Shown one piece after another: positions 11,838 to 25,532 of a DNA stretch of 64,000 bases. Source of the stretch: Chrysemys picta bellii (taxonomy: Eukaryota; Chordata; Testudines; Emydidae). The DNA lies in the NCBI RefSeq assembly GCF_011386835.1, contig NC_088809.1, forward strand, positions 1,240,001-1,304,000, given 5' to 3'. The notes under the pieces were generated by a model. It worked only from the letters and a program-made list of their open reading frames with translations. It had not been told where the DNA came from and ran no database searches. A program made the translations under genes and the position numbers. The number at the start of each line of letters is the position of its first letter. Position 1 is the stretch's first letter.

Positions 11838-12185
11838 CTGTAACAACATGACACGAACTCTAGCATTCTCCTGAGAATGGGAAAATTCTTGTTTCCTAAA
11901 GTATTGGTTGAATTAAAGAATGTGTATGCAAATCCTACATTCTGGCTAGTTTTTCTGTAAGAAACCAATCTTTCTGCTGCCATCTTGCACGTGTCAGCTC
12001 CCCAAACCCTTGCCCCCCTCCCCACGGCAGAACCACCATAACCAACATTTCTTTTAACACCAAGGAAACAATTATGGAATATCCCTTGGTTTTCAGCTTT
12101 CAGGTCAAATTACAATAGTGCCTACGTGACGTAGGAACGTAAGCATGCACTGACTTTCAGTGAGACTTACCACATTCCGAAGAGG

Positions 12186-12393
12186 AAGATTTTCAAAGAT
12201 GCGTAGGTGCCTAACAATGCACATAGGCACCTGGTGGGATTTTCAAAAGCACCTAAACAGGTTAGATGCCTAAAGCTATTGAAACTGAAATCAATGAGAG
12301 TTTAGCATCTACCCTACTTAGGTGCCTTTGAAAATTCCATCAGGTGCCTATGTGCGTCTCTAAGCACCAAAATACCTTTGAAAGCCTGGCCCA
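12186..12393. mobile_element. Foldback (palindromic) MITE
   Basis: Two arms are inverted copies of each other around about 12290: gcacataggcacctggtggg plus attttcaaaagcacctaaac on the left, and the complement of aggtgcctttgaaaattcca plus tcaggtgcctatgtg on the right. The outer ends read attttcaaag and ctttgaaag. There is no coding capacity. Confidence 0.75.
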
Positions 12394-13009
12394 AAGTCAT
12401 ATAGGCACTTCTGAAAAGGTTACCTTTGATCTCTCTATTTACCATGTCCACTAGAGAGAAGATGGACAGTACTATTTATCTCTGGGAGGAGAGGAGTATA
12501 TGATAATTACCACGGCCATTAGTAGGGAAATGCAGAACGTTATCTGCAAATTTTTGAGAGAGAAACCATTGTCTCATACAGAAGCCATACCTAATGCAGG
12601 AAAGAGCACAGAGAAATGGAAAATCAGGATTCATTTTGACAGGCCACTTCCTTGCCTGTCTTTGGGAAAATCAGGCTACAGGTTCACAGAACACTCCTGA
12701 TGTATTTGCATAAAATCTGCCTTGTTCAGGTATTTCTGCACCATACACTCCAGAGCACACCCTTCCCCCCACTCCCACCCCTCCAGGTTTGATTCTAATC
12801 ACCCAGCTGGTAAAACAAGTATCAGTCTACAGGTACACAATGTGCCAGCTGGAGAGCTGGTGCCTCTAAAACCGTAGGCTAGAAAAGGTTTATCCTGTTC
12901 TGCTAATGACCTGCCATTTCATTTGTGTGCAGTGTTAGAAGTCAGATGACCTGACCCATCTGGCAGAATTCAGATTTATACAAACAAATATTTGATGCCA
13001 TCTACCAAG
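12394..13009. other. Intergenic, nothing assigned
   Basis: No gene, RNA or repeat that I can support. A C-rich patch lies near 12760-12785. Confidence 0.4.
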
Positions 13010-14640
13010 GTCCCGGCAGTCTGCACAGGGAGGGTTTATGATTTGCTCGAGCATTTACTTCTGTAGTCCTGTGTGAGATGACTACAATAACCAATGCCTT
13101 ATTCAGAGAAGGAATCTTCTCCTCCTCCTTCAAATATGCAGTAATTCTACCCATACTGAAGAAACCCACTCTGTATACATTGATTCTAGCCATGCACTAT
13201 CCTGTATCAAACCTTCCATTCCTGAGCAAGTCCATGGAGAAGCTAGCCAAAGGCTAACTGCAAGCTCATCTAATTGAAGCCTGGATTCAAGCCAGGACAT
13301 GAGTTGGAAACAGCTTCAGTGGCACTGATGGATGGTTTCCTGTTACCTATGGATGGAGGGCAGACATCTATTCTCTCCCCTCTGCAATATTCAGCCAATA
13401 CACTCTCAACCAATTGTCTCACCTAAGAGAAGCAGCAGCGCTCCAGGGGAACGTGATAAAATGCCTTAAGTCTTTCCTGGAGGGGGACACAAAGAGTACT
13501 GATGAGAAACGGCACCTCTGTCACTGGACTACTCACTTGTGGAGTCCTGCAAGGATTCTCCCTCCAGTTGTATTCAGCACATACATGCAGCTTCTAGATG
13601 AAACAGTAACCCAACATGGGCCTAAGTGTGTCAGCAATATGTAGATGACTCAAATGACTCACATCTCTACTTATCCTTCACGATGTACAACTCTACTATT
13701 ACCACCAAGATGGCTCAGGGCTTGGAGAAGATCAGCTCATAGATGAAGAACAGCTGGTTGAAGCTGAATCCAAGTAAAATGGAGGTGGTGCTGGTGGGCA
13801 GAGGAAAGCACTTGGTGGCGTTTGCTGCCACAGTACCGCCTCCTTTGGTTAAGATACACACCCATAATTGGTGTGCTCCTGGCTTCCTCACTGATGCTAA
13901 GCATCTTCCACATGTAGTAACACTTTCTGCTATCTCTTGTTGGCTAGAACATTCTGTCCTATTCTGGCGGACGATGACTTGGATTTACTTATACATGCCT
14001 TGGTCACCTCTTGGCTGGACTACAGCAATCATACCTGGGCACAAAGCCATCAATCCTGAGGAAACTCCAACTAGAACAGAACACATCTCCTCAGCAACAT
14101 AGGCTGCTGTGAACACATCAAGCCTGGCCGACGGTCTTTATGTTGGCTTCCCATAGAATACTGAGTCAAGTTCAAGGTCTCCATCCCTACCTGCAAGGTG
14201 CTCAATGATGTGGGACCAGCATATTTAAAAGATTGCTTAAAGCTCCAGAATGAGGGCTATGGGCGACATCTCCACTCCTCGGTCACAATGGGACTCGGTA
14301 CCACAAAGGTAAAGCTGGTGTGTGCAGCAGACAGAGCTTTCTCATGGGCTGGTTCAAGACTGCGAAGCAAACTTCTACACTAGGTATGTGGCTAGGAACC
14401 CTGAGGGGCCATATTTTGAGATGAAATTGGTGACTGAAGGCCTTCTGCCAGACAGCATGGTGGTGAAAGACAGGGGATCCACCCAGGAAAAATTGAGAAT
14501 CCAAGTTATCTTATTATCTGGAGGTGGCTTTGATGTTGGTGCCTATTTATTTCTCCACCCTATGAATTTTATCCTGAGACATGACTCCAACTCCTCTGAA
14601 TGTTTCTTCTCTCCAACTTATTATCATCATGATTAGAAGA
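13010..14640 (+). mobile_element. Old CR1/L3-type LINE, degraded
   Basis: Scattered reverse transcriptase motifs appear across frames: an ILPILKKPT-like segment near 13140, SNLPFLSKSMEKL near 13210, GVLQGFSLQLYSA-like (VPQGSVLSP) near 13550, YVDDSN (YADDTQ) near 13640, and SWLKLNPSKMEVVLVG at 13750-13800, which matches the NKLKLNPDKTEVLLVG motif. Many frameshifts indicate an ancient insertion. The boundaries are approximate. Confidence 0.75.
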
Positions 14641-14643
14641 CTA

Positions 14644-14938
14644 AAGGTATGTATATACTGCAACAACAAAACCCCACATCAGCGAGTCTCAGAGTCTGGG
14701 TCATCTGATTCACAGAGCTCGCACTAAGCGGCTAAAAATAGCACTGTAGATGTTCTAGCTTGTGCTGGAGCCTGGGCTCTGAAACCTGGCAATGGGGGAG
14801 GGTCTTAGAGCCCAGGCTCCCGCCTGAGCAGCAGTGTCTACACTGCTAATTCTGGCCCCATAGCACAGATCTGAGTCAGCTAACCTGGGCGCTGAGACTC
14901 ACTTTTTTCTCAATATAGATGTATCCCCTGATGAAGAG
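14644..14938. mobile_element. Palindromic MITE adjoining the old LINE
   Basis: Ends of the ggtatgtatatactg and ...tatagatgtatcccc type and internal arms (tagcactgtagat versus gtgtctacactgctaa; agcctgggctctg versus cagagcccaggct-like) are inverted to each other. It resembles the MITEs at 47374 and 55889. Confidence 0.6.
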
Positions 14939-17900
14939 GTGAGCATCTAAAAGTGGCAGGTTTCACTGTCAGTCTGAGTATTAATGGAGGGAGTTCCCTC
15001 CCGGGGGCCAGGTGCCACAACAGCTCAGGTTCCTGCTCCTGTCAGTCTCACTCCTTGTGTTGACAGCTCCTCAGGGCTTTAAAAATTATGACCAGGATCT
15101 TGAATTTGATTGGGTATGGAACCAATGTAATAGCTAGAAGACAGGGCTGAAGGGTTTGCATTTTCCTTTCCCATAGAATAGTCAGGCAACTGTTTTCTGT
15201 GACAATGGAGCTTTTTCAGAGTGCTCTTGTACCATGCTAAACCATTCACCTTCCCTCCCTGTGTTTAGACCTATCCAATATTATCCATTTAATCTTAGTA
15301 TTTGCACTACAAGCATCACCCATGGAATCTGAGTGCCTACCAGAATGAAAAAGCCAAACAGATGGTTTATCACAGACCTGTATTCCCTCTTTGCTCTTCA
15401 CTTCCAGGAACAGGAGGGTGTGTGGGTTTGTTTGTTTTGTATTTTTCTTCTCCATTCTTACAAATGGTTTTCATATCCCTCTAAATTGCTGTTTAGCTAA
15501 GCTATAAATATTTAATTCTTATAGTATGTCCCAATAACTCTGTCCTTCCAGACTCTTAAATCCTCCATATGATTCTCTGACTTCTTTCCTTCGTGTCTAC
15601 ATCTTTAAGGTGCCGAGTTGTTCAAAAGTAAATGCAGTATTAAGACAGTTCTTGAGGTCATTAGAGTCAGAAGAAAGATGCAGCCTGGGGTGCCCAGGGG
15701 CAAGTGGGTTAATGTTGTGTATTCCCACTGTCATCAGCACATGAGTACCCAGGATCAGCATCCCCTAGGAAATGGCTCCAGCAGACGCTGCAGGATCAGG
15801 GACACAGAGGAGGTCAGAAATCCCAAAAGGGACCCTCCATCTTCTGAAAGGAGAGATGTGACAGGCCCTAGCCTACTGAAACCTGGGCACTGCTAATGAA
15901 ACACTCACAGTGATGCTACAAAGTGAGGAGGAGCGCTGTCAAAGGGCAAAGTTCAGACCTGTATTTGTCCCAGAGAGATCTAAGAACTGATTCCAACCTG
16001 AACTAATGGGTGTGTTGGCAGCAAGTACATGCAGGGCACTTTTATTGCCCGGGGTGTGGCTAAGGTTAAAGCAGATTGAGGTACAGCTGAGTACAATGTA
16101 CCTGTGCAAAAAACCTATAACACATCACCAACCCCCATCCCAGTGTTCTGTCCCAAGCACGTGGCAAGTGTTTCTAAGCCACACGGTTACTGTGGTCACT
16201 CTCAAGGGGCGGCTCCCCTTTGTGTCTCCATTGCTATTGTCCTCAAGGGGTGGCTCTGACTTCCCTACCCTATGATCAAATTTCACAATCTTTCCTGAAA
16301 CTGTCAGCTCAGCACCTGCTGCCGAGCGTGTGATTCACAAAGCTGCTCTATGTCTCAGAGCTGACACTGAATTTGCTTTGCATAAGAGAGGTAAGTGTTA
16401 TATTTGTTAATGAGAGGACGGTTGTCTGCATGTCTGTCTGGCTAAAAAGCAAGGGCACTGCAAAACCACAAAACACAGGTTTCCCACAGCACATGCCAAT
16501 GAGTAAGTGGGTGGCTCGCAGTTAGCTCCTCCATATCCCCTTAGAGTTATAATGTTGAGCCTTGCCATGCCCAGACACACACCTACCCATGCAGCTACAG
16601 GCACACACACGTATACACACACAAGAATCCGAAGGATTTACTCTGACACACACATAGCCATTGTACAGGAAAACACCAGGGAATATGATGGGCACTATGC
16701 CAAATAATAAAACAATACAAATAACTTCCATTTATAGAGTGCATTTCGTCATAAAGGATCCAAAAGCACTTTTAAAGGGATATGCAAACGGTGCACAGGA
16801 AATTCTGTCACGTCAGGGATAGACTGCAATAGCTATCCTGGAATACAAAGCCATACTACAACAGAGTTTGGAACAGGGGAAGTGCAATCCTATAGCCTCT
16901 TGATCCTGCAGAAAGACATTACCGAGAACCTCAGCCAGTCAAAGATATGCTTTTTTTATCACAGCCTCTGAGGATCCTGGAGTGCATTCAAAAGCCACAG
17001 TGATGTGTTCTATCGAAGCTATGTGAAGTGGAAACATAGCTGTGTCCTAAACTTCTCTCTCACAAATAGATATCCCTTGAGGGAGGGGCAGGGAATTCAC
17101 TACAGTCCCCAGAGATGTATCCCAATGTTGATTTTCCCTTCCCCAGAGGGAGGGAAGTGAAGAGAACTTGGTTTGTGCAGGCAGGCAGGGAGCCTTGTCT
17201 CCACAGCTTGTGAGTTTTTAGCCTGGTTTAGCAGGGGTGCTGAAACCATTTTTATAGTAGGGGTGCTACTGATGGAAACTGTATTTGGTGTCTGTTATTA
17301 CTTCTTCAAGCTAGGGGGTGCTGCCATACCCCAAGCACCCCTGTGCTTCAGGCTGTATACTGCATTATTGTGAGTCACTGCAATATTATATGTTGTATTA
17401 TTGTCCCATTCCTACAGGACAAGAACACCCCCCCCCACACACACACACACACCCCACCACCACAATAGGTCCCTTTCCTAGCAGAGCGTATGGAGAGGGA
17501 TTTCTCCTCTCCTCCCTGGAAATGGTTCCGCCAGGGCACAGGTGAGACACATAGGCAGTGGTGGGAAGCTTGCATTCTCTTGGCTTGCTTTACCTGTTCT
17601 GGGGATAAAGAGCTTCAGGTTCTGTGGCTGTCAGTTTGGCTGCAGAGTATTCTCGTTCAATGTTTTTTGAAGCAGAAAGTGATTTTAAATGTTTGTACTG
17701 AGGAATAACAGAGCTTGGAGATGGGGGAGGGAGAGGAAGAGAATCAGTAATGCAGGGAATTGGGAAATCTGAAACTTCAACTCATCAAGGAATTTCAGAA
17801 ACCTGGAATCCTTTCCAACATGGAACCAATAAAATGACTTGCACTGTGATTCATTCAACTTTATGACTTGAGTTAATAATGACCAAGGTGCCAAAGCCTG

Positions 17901-18059
17901 GAAATAAAGTGGTTGCCATGCACTAATCACCAGGTGTCCAAAAGAAGAACCACTTAATGAACCTTAATCAGTACTGCCAATGCTGGGCATTTTCTCTTAT
18001 TAAACACGTTTATTGTTAATTTATCCATTAATCATATTACAAGACTTTGGAAATGTAAA
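14939..18059. other. Intergenic, mostly unassigned
   Basis: About 3.1 kb with no supported gene. A degraded repeat-like stretch lies near 15060-15150. CA-rich low complexity lies at 16570-16625 and a C-run plus CA stretch at 17428-17455. The short frames here are not conserved in any way I can see. Confidence 0.4.
17428..17462. repeat. C-run plus CA simple repeat
   Basis: A run of C followed by about ten CA units and CCA repeats. Confidence 0.85.
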
Positions 18060-18067
18060 GTTCAGCT

Positions 18068-18830
18068 CAGGGGTGGGCAAACATTTTGGCCCGAGGGCCA
18101 CATCTGGGTATGGAAATTGTATGGCGGGCCATGAATGCTCACGAAATTGGGGGTAGGGGTGCAGGAGGGGGTGAGGGCTCTGGCTGGGGGAGCGGGCTCT
18201 GAGGTGGGTCCAGAAATGAATTCAGGATTTGGGAGGGGGCTCCAGGCTGGGGCAGGGGGTTGGAGTGCAGGGGTGGTGGTGAGGGCTCTGGGATGGGGAT
18301 GGGGGTGCAGGAAGGTGCTTCAGACTGGGACCGAGGGGTTAGGAGGGCAGAAGGGGGATGAGAGCTGGAGCAGGGGGTTGGGGCATCAAAGGGGGTCAGG
18401 GGTGCAGGCTCCAGGTAGCGCTTACCTCAAGCAGCTCCCAGAAACAGCAGCATGTCCCCCCTCCAGCTCCTACGTGGAGGCACGGCCAGGCAGCTCTGTG
18501 CTCTGCCCTGTCCACAGGTGCCACCCCTGCATCTCCCATTGGCTGTGGTTCCTGGCCAATGGGAGCTGCAGGGGCGACGCTTGGGGTGGGGGCAGTGTGC
18601 GGAGGCCCCTGGCTTCCCCTATGCATAGGAGCCAGAGGTGGGACATGCCACTGCTTCCGGGAGCCACACAGATCCATGGTATGTGCAGAGCGGGGCAAGC
18701 CTCCAACCCCGCTCCCCAGCTGGAGCAGGACAAGCCCTGGACCCCACTTCCTGGCGGGAGCTCGAGGGCCAGATTTAAACATCCGAAGGGCCGGATACGG
18801 CCCCCCCTGGGCCATAGTTTGCTCACCCTG
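18068..18830. mobile_element. hAT-type element with G-rich interior
   Basis: The termini CAGGGGTGGGCAAAC and GTTTGCTCACCCTG are inverted repeats. The 8-bp target duplication gttcagct is perfect at 18060-18067 and 18831-18838. It is 763 bp, with a G-rich left half and a C-rich, partly palindromic centre. The long open frame across it (about 250 codons) follows from the base composition and is not a transposase. Confidence 0.92.
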
Positions 18831-19224
18831 GTTCAGCTGCTAATCAGAGACCCTGGACGGATTCGTGTGCAATGTGCCATCTAGTGGCTGGAGATAGTTC
18901 TCCTAATGCACATTCCTGAGTGGAGCTATTTGTCATCTAGAGATTTTGGTGCCAATTTTCACCTGAAAACATCCTCGAAGTGCTAGTAGGAAAACACATG
19001 AGATGAAGAAAAGTTTAACTGGTAATATTTGTCAGAGGAGCTGCATTGCAGAACTTCTGCTGAAATAAAAATATAATAATCATTCAACTGAATAAGAACT
19101 GAGTCAGAGCCGGAATGAGAAACTGAATGGACACAAAACTGAAGAGAAAGAACAAAGGCAAAGAACAGCTCATCCAAGGGTTCCATCAATCCTGTGATGA
19201 AGAACACCTGGGTTTGTTATTGTC

Positions 19225-19350
19225 AGTTTTTCAGGGCAGGGACATGTCTTTGAATGTGTGTACAGCACCTAGCACAGTGGGGCCTGAATCTTGATGGCTA
19301 CTTGTAGGTGCTACTGTAATATAAATAACTATGAATAATAATATTAAAAT
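19225..19350 (+). mobile_element. L2-type LINE 3' end fragment
   Basis: The sequence cagggcagggacatgtcttt followed by acagcacctagcacagtggg and a TAATAATATT tail is the same 3' end type as at 4260-4367. Confidence 0.65.
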
Positions 19351-22300
19351 CTTGCTCCTCTTCTCCCCTATTCTCTGCTGCCCATGTCAGATCTGTACTG
19401 CAGTGTTACAGGATTTCCTTCTAGCTCCATCACCCCACAATGCTCTGTGTCTGAGCTCAGACTTGCAGTGTAGTGTTTTCCCTCACTCAATGCCCAGTCT
19501 AAACCAAGCAGAGACCCCAAATGTCCATTCCCAAATCAACCAAGCGGCATTCACCAATGATCACGTGCCCAAAACTGGTTAGACAACCTTCCTTTCCCAA
19601 TTCTGATCTAGAACAGCTAGACTGGTTTGGTTCATACCAATATCAACATGGAGCCAAAATTTCATGAATCTCAGACTTTACGTGGTGTTTTGCTTCTTCA
19701 ATAAAGCAAAGTGAGAAGTAGTTAGAAATGTCTCTATAATTAGGCTCCATATTAAGATGGACCCTCGCAGAGGATGTCAAAGGAACAAGCTGTGTGCAAA
19801 CACAAAAGGAATACACCTCCAGTGCAGACTGCTGTCAGGGCAGCAGCTCTCCTGTTGTCTATCAAGTGGGCCCTGGGCAGACAGTAATGGTTGTGCTGCT
19901 GTCACTGTTGGGATTCTAAAGAGAAAGCCAAGTTTCCCCCTGTGCCGCAGGATTGTCCTGATGAGACTTGCCAGAAAATTCAAAAGGATTTGATTTATTT
20001 GTAAGACGTCTGTCCCCTGAAGCAAGTTTGGATTTTCTTCCTTGTTCTATCTCTGGCAATATCATTCCTGCCACATGAAATATACAATCATAAATCATTT
20101 GCCTGTATTGCAGATACCACAGTTGTACAAAGCAGGCTTCCTTGCACCTGTGCTCTTCCTATCACTTCTTTCTGCGGAGCTGATCAAAGGGCTTTGTGAT
20201 ACCAAGAGCAACCACTGCTACTGAAAAGGCAGCACAACCCCAAGAGATACCACCTCTTCCCCTTGACATGGTCTGTGTAATTTCTTTCAAATCTTTATCA
20301 TCCCGGTCAGATTAAAATTGTAACATCTCTGATACTTGTTCATATGACTTTCAGGGGCTGGATGGCTCAAGGGATCCTGCAGGCTGAGAGACTGGAGTGG
20401 AAAGCTTTTCTCCTCTCGTTGGCAGTGAAAGTCGTTACTTATCTGATGGCCATTCAGTGTTGTGAGTGAAGTGAATTGGAAATCTCAATCCAATTCTTGG
20501 TAGACAGGTATCCATACTAAAAATACCCACCACAACTAGAACTAATTGTCTGGTGGACAGTCTCCATAGAGAGGCCAGATACTGAATGGATCATGGAAAC
20601 TGAACTCCTCTCTCTTGCTTAGAAGTGGTCCTTCCATGTCAGGGATGAGGCACACTGGAGGGAAGTATGGAAAAAATTGCTTTGCCGGAGCACATGCTGT
20701 ACCTGTTCGGGGAACAGAGAGAGAACTTCGGCCTTGAAAGCTGTTAATCCAGTACTTTTAATCAGAGCTAAATTCAAGTGTCTAACTGCCCTTTTGCTTT
20801 CAGTACATCTGGAAACATGCCAATGTGGCACCATCAGGCCAAAACCATCTGCAGTGGAAGTAGCAGTTTGTAGACAGCATGTAGCATGACCAATATAGAA
20901 GGTGGGTTCTGTGATATATTCAGAAAAGACTGCGGTATACAGCTGCCAAAGGGGCAAGTTCTGTATGCCACCCCATCCCTGGAAATAGCAGTCCTTTCCC
21001 TGCATTCACATGGGGTATGTGGAAGTACAGGAGTTCATGGTCATGCGTCTATATTTTGGCAGAAATCCTCTGAAGGAAAGCATGCAGATTATTACCTAGA
21101 AGTGAAATCTCTGGTCCTGTTTACTCTGTAAGACACACCTGTATCTCATAAATATGAGCTTGCTAATGGGGGCCGGAGCAGGGACCAACATCTTTAGTTT
21201 CCTCCACACCAGGTGCTTTCAAGTATGTAATATCTTTCCAGCCACTATTTTGGATTGGTGCCACTTTTGGCCCACTGTACCTGCTGAACAGCCCCTGCAG
21301 GGAATGACTCCAGAACATGCCTATGCTCCCTGCTCCAGCAAGATCGGTTCTTGGAGCCCTGACGGGTGCATACATAAGTCAGTCAAATCCTGACACCTCT
21401 CAGCCCAGCTGCAGTTCCTTCAAGACACAAGACGACATGGCACTAAATCTTATGCTCAGAATTTTGCCCATTTTTCTTCCTTTTCCCATCCCTCCAAGAT
21501 GTAGCATTTAATTTCCTGGTGCTGTCAGTGTGTTTGCAATTTCTACAGAACATAAAATGTGGCATCAAGAAAGTGCACTGCCATCTCACAGTGCAGCCAC
21601 ATCATGAAGCATACAGAGAAGAGTAGAGGGTATCCTACGTAAAATAGGCTTGGTGTCTTTGTGTCCCAAATACTTAGCCTCATGGGATACTAACCAGGCC
21701 TATAAAATCCAGAAAGGTGATGAGCCTGACTGTCCATAACATTCCTTAAAGGGTGGTTTCTCCTGCATGTGATTCTGGACAAATATGTTACAGGCAAAGA
21801 GGAATCCACATAAAAAGGTCAAATTTCCCACAGAAACAAAACTATATTTCCCATGTGTTTCTTCTTAAATGGATGGCAAGTTGCTTTAAAGAACATTCTG
21901 ATGATAGAAAAATGCTGTAAGTGTCTCTTGTGACAAAGACAATTTTAATAAGTGCAAAAGCAGGCCCAGGTGATATGAGTTGCAGGAGACAGGGCACACT
22001 GGTGTTTACAGACAGGGCTGTGCTGATTTCCTGACTCTCTTTCTTTTGAAGTCACAACTTCTCTTTGGTAACAGTGCCAGATAACGTGATGCAACATTTA
22101 CTGGAGAAGAGCATGTAGTGAGAAGCAGTCTGAGCAGGTATGTTTTACCACATAGGCTATTATACAACCAGCTATCCTGGGACAGGCTTTTAAAAATAGT
22201 TTTATTGAAGGGAAAGACTAGAACATACAAAGAAATATAGTTGTGTCTTCATCATGCTTCAGTGCAAGCAGGAAGTTAAGTCTTGTGATACATTTTATCT

Positions 22301-22464
22301 TAATCTTCTGTTCATGACTAAATGGCATTTTGTGACTGTTTAGAGAACAAGCACTAGAAGAATAAAACTGGAGGTGACAGATTGTAGTGATGGGATGGAA
22401 CTGACTTGTATTGCACAGAATGGATGGAATGGGGTTGCTTTAGTTTAGACTATATGAAGTGGGT
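19351..22464. other. Intergenic, nothing assigned
   Basis: About 3.1 kb of ordinary composition. Open frames are short and overlap on both strands. I see no repeat or RNA gene that I can name. Confidence 0.4.
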
Positions 22465-22565
22465 GTAATTATATTATCATTATTTGGTGAGATCCGACAT
22501 TGTGCTCAGCACTGTACAAGATATAGATGAAAGCCAAGTCTCTGCTTTCTGAAGTTTACATCTTC
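22465..22565 (-). mobile_element. Small L2-type 3' end fragment
   Basis: The sequence cattgtgctcagcactgtac followed by ctctgctttctgaagtttac resembles the reverse complement of the L2-type 3' end seen at 37516-37735. It is short and diverged. Confidence 0.4.
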
Positions 22566-25524
22566 ATTGGGAGATGACTGTATGAGACAGCATGAGAGTG
22601 AACTGATTACACACAAATCGTAGGAAAATACTTCTATTTATTGGATTTTATTTAGATTTTAATTTGTCATGTAAGAAATATTTGCATGTGCAGCAGTTGT
22701 AAAAGAACTAAGTATGGCACCACCTGCCAGGCTAATAACAATAATTACAAATGTAATAAATTGTTCATTGGAAAGGTAACAAATTGTCAGATCCTTTGAA
22801 AATCACATTGGCCCAAGGCAATTCACCACAGACACATTCACCAGTGATGAGAAAATAATGGCAATGAAAGGACAAGAGCAGTTTTCAGGACCTGAAACAC
22901 TCATGACAGATCAGAAAACATTAAAACTCAGGACATTCCATGTGACGTGTCCCCACCTGTACAACGATCTGGAGAGAAGCCTGCTTGAGAGAGAATCTCT
23001 CATCTGATACGTTCTAATTTTCCTTCTCCTTAGGTCTGCATGTTTGCACCATTTTACATTCTCCACACAGTGTAGGCTGCAGATTCCTGGATGCCTGAGT
23101 GGCAGTTAGAGAGCTGGAGCTGGACCACAGAACTCTGAGAACATTTAGAGGTGGGGAGACCCAGCGGATTTAGGCTGACGTTTTCAATGTGCAGATCTTA
23201 TCATCTGGATTTCAGCCACATGTTTCACACCAAAGTTGGCAGAAAGGGTGAATCAGCCTTATTCCCATGAAACCCTAGCAGGTTGCACTCTGAATGGACG
23301 GCAGGGTTTGGAGGAATATGTAAGCACAGAAACACCCGCTTAAGAAGCTGAAACAAACTTTATTGGAATAAAAGTGTAACATTCACTTGCAATAACTTCT
23401 TCTGGTGCCTCCTTAACTCCCTTCTACAACACTCGTCCCAACCCTGATCTGCACTGAACCCCCTTTGGGCTGGGTTCTTCTGACCACCCTGCATCTCACT
23501 CACTCAATTTTAGTTCCCAAGTCAGCTCTTCTGCCCCACCGAGGTTTCGCACCAGAGGCACGCGGCTGGTCTGTTAGATAGGAGCTCAAGGAACAGCTCC
23601 CTCAGTTGCCCAGTCTGGAACTTTACCATCCATCTTAACTCTGAACAAAACACACAATTTCACATTGTTTTAAACATGCTCCTAGGAAAGGCCTCTCACT
23701 GTACATAAACAAACGTCAGTACTGAAAATATGGCCTCATTCTTTCATGGCCCTGCAGGGATTTAGCCCCGCCCTTCGCTGCATCCCTAACACTTCATTTC
23801 CAGTGTCTGAAATTGAAAAGCAAATCCAGGAATTTGTGAGTGCAAAATACTTGCCTCAGTCCCATCCCTTTTCCTCCCTCCTCAGGAAGAGCTGCAGACA
23901 CTCAAACCCATGGGCATAGGAAGATGTCTGCTGCTGAATCCTGAGCTGGTTCTCTCTCCCAGGCAGCAGCAGAGAGAAGAAAATCAAGTCAGAAGTGCTA
24001 CATAAGCAGTTCTTCCTGAGGCCACTGGTGAGCTCACAGTCCCAGTAAGTCATCTAGGAGGGGCCCATGCGAGGCAGGCACCTGCTTTTGTTCTTTGCTT
24101 TGTATTGGCAAGGGAGTGATATTGCTGCGGTTCAGCACTCCACATATTGATGTGATTCACTCCTTGTTTCACTGAACCATTTTCTAGTTTCTAGAATCCC
24201 GTAATACCTGCTGGGATTTTCCCAGCTACTGTCTGCCCAAGTTTAAGGTGTTATGTTCTCCACTGCAGAAGGGGGAAGACAAAAGGTGGGAATTCAAGCA
24301 AGAGGTGAAAATTCTGAGATGAGATGATGGAGACCCCCTGACAGATTTCTGATTTCTGACTATGACAAAATCCAGCCTCAGACATCAGAATAAGCCAAAT
24401 TCTCCCCTCAGATATGCACATGCAATTCCTATGTACTTCAACATGAGCTTGTGCACACGTATCTGAGGGGAAAATCTGGCCTGATGTCTCCAAAGTTTCA
24501 TGCACATGATCTTAGATAGGTCAGCTCAAGATACTAACTGATCGTCAATTACTTACACTCCACAGTCTCCCCGCCAAGTCTGCAATAGCCACAGATTTCC
24601 CCAAATCCAAGCCAGTTGTAAAAATGATGTGGTTGGTGTGCACCCCAACGATCCGTCCCAGGTCCTGTTTGCCATTGAAAGGCCATCCAGTAAGTGGCTA
24701 AGTAAATCCCAGCAGAGCATTCCTTATGAATGAGCCAGGTCATTGAGTTCAGCTCCTGTTTCCTATTTCAAAGGCAGCGCACTAGCTGGCTAGCTCCTAA
24801 GATATAAATCTCTCTCAATCACCTGAAAAATTTGCCACTTTTATCTGTTGACACTACACATACAACCGTGATTTTGTAACCAGATCATGACATTTTCATG
24901 TTTCAAGAAACATATTTGAGTTGTGTTCACGCAAGAGCTTTTTCCCCCCAACACAACCAAGGTTTAATTAGGTTTGTGTATCCATGCCTACCACACCAGC
25001 CTGTGTCTTTGTCAGTGCATCCTGGGAAAATCTGGGCAGCTATGCCATAATGCGTCAGGAGGTATAGGGTGCCAAGAGGACATGCACACACTGGCACCAG
25101 CAGCACATGGAGCAGTGCACTCTGCAACATCCTACTACACAGAGAGACGGAAAGAAGGTGGACCAGCCATACTATTTATCGGGAATGGTTCGGGATTTCA
25201 ATTTACCCTGAAAAAACAACAACAGTAAAAAAATCTGTGCTGAGCCAGTTACAGAAAGACAATCATGTGGTAGCCTAAAAGCCTCTGGCAAGGGAGAAAC
25301 CTGTTAGCTGCATAGTTAGCTAAATATTAACCATACTGTATGTGGGGAAAAACATGTTTAGAGCCACTAACCGGTTACAAACTTGGTTAAAAAGTGTAGT
25401 GTAGACAAGGAATGCCATAAGTAATGTTACTTCTAACAGCAGTATTCTTTTATACTCCCCTATACTTAGTTATTACAGGAAATACTTCAATATTGCAAAT
25501 ACAGAGGTAAAGTTACTTAGTTAT
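22566..25524. other. Intergenic, nothing assigned
   Basis: About 3 kb without a supported gene. The stretch 23340-23800 looks like an interspersed repeat in composition, but I cannot name it. Confidence 0.35.
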
Positions 25525-25532
25525 CCTGTGGC

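Noticed and set aside
18135..18884. Plus-strand open frame of about 250 codons
   Set aside because: It lies almost wholly in the hAT element at 18068-18830 and comes from the G-rich composition. Overlapping frames are open on both strands and there is no recognisable domain.
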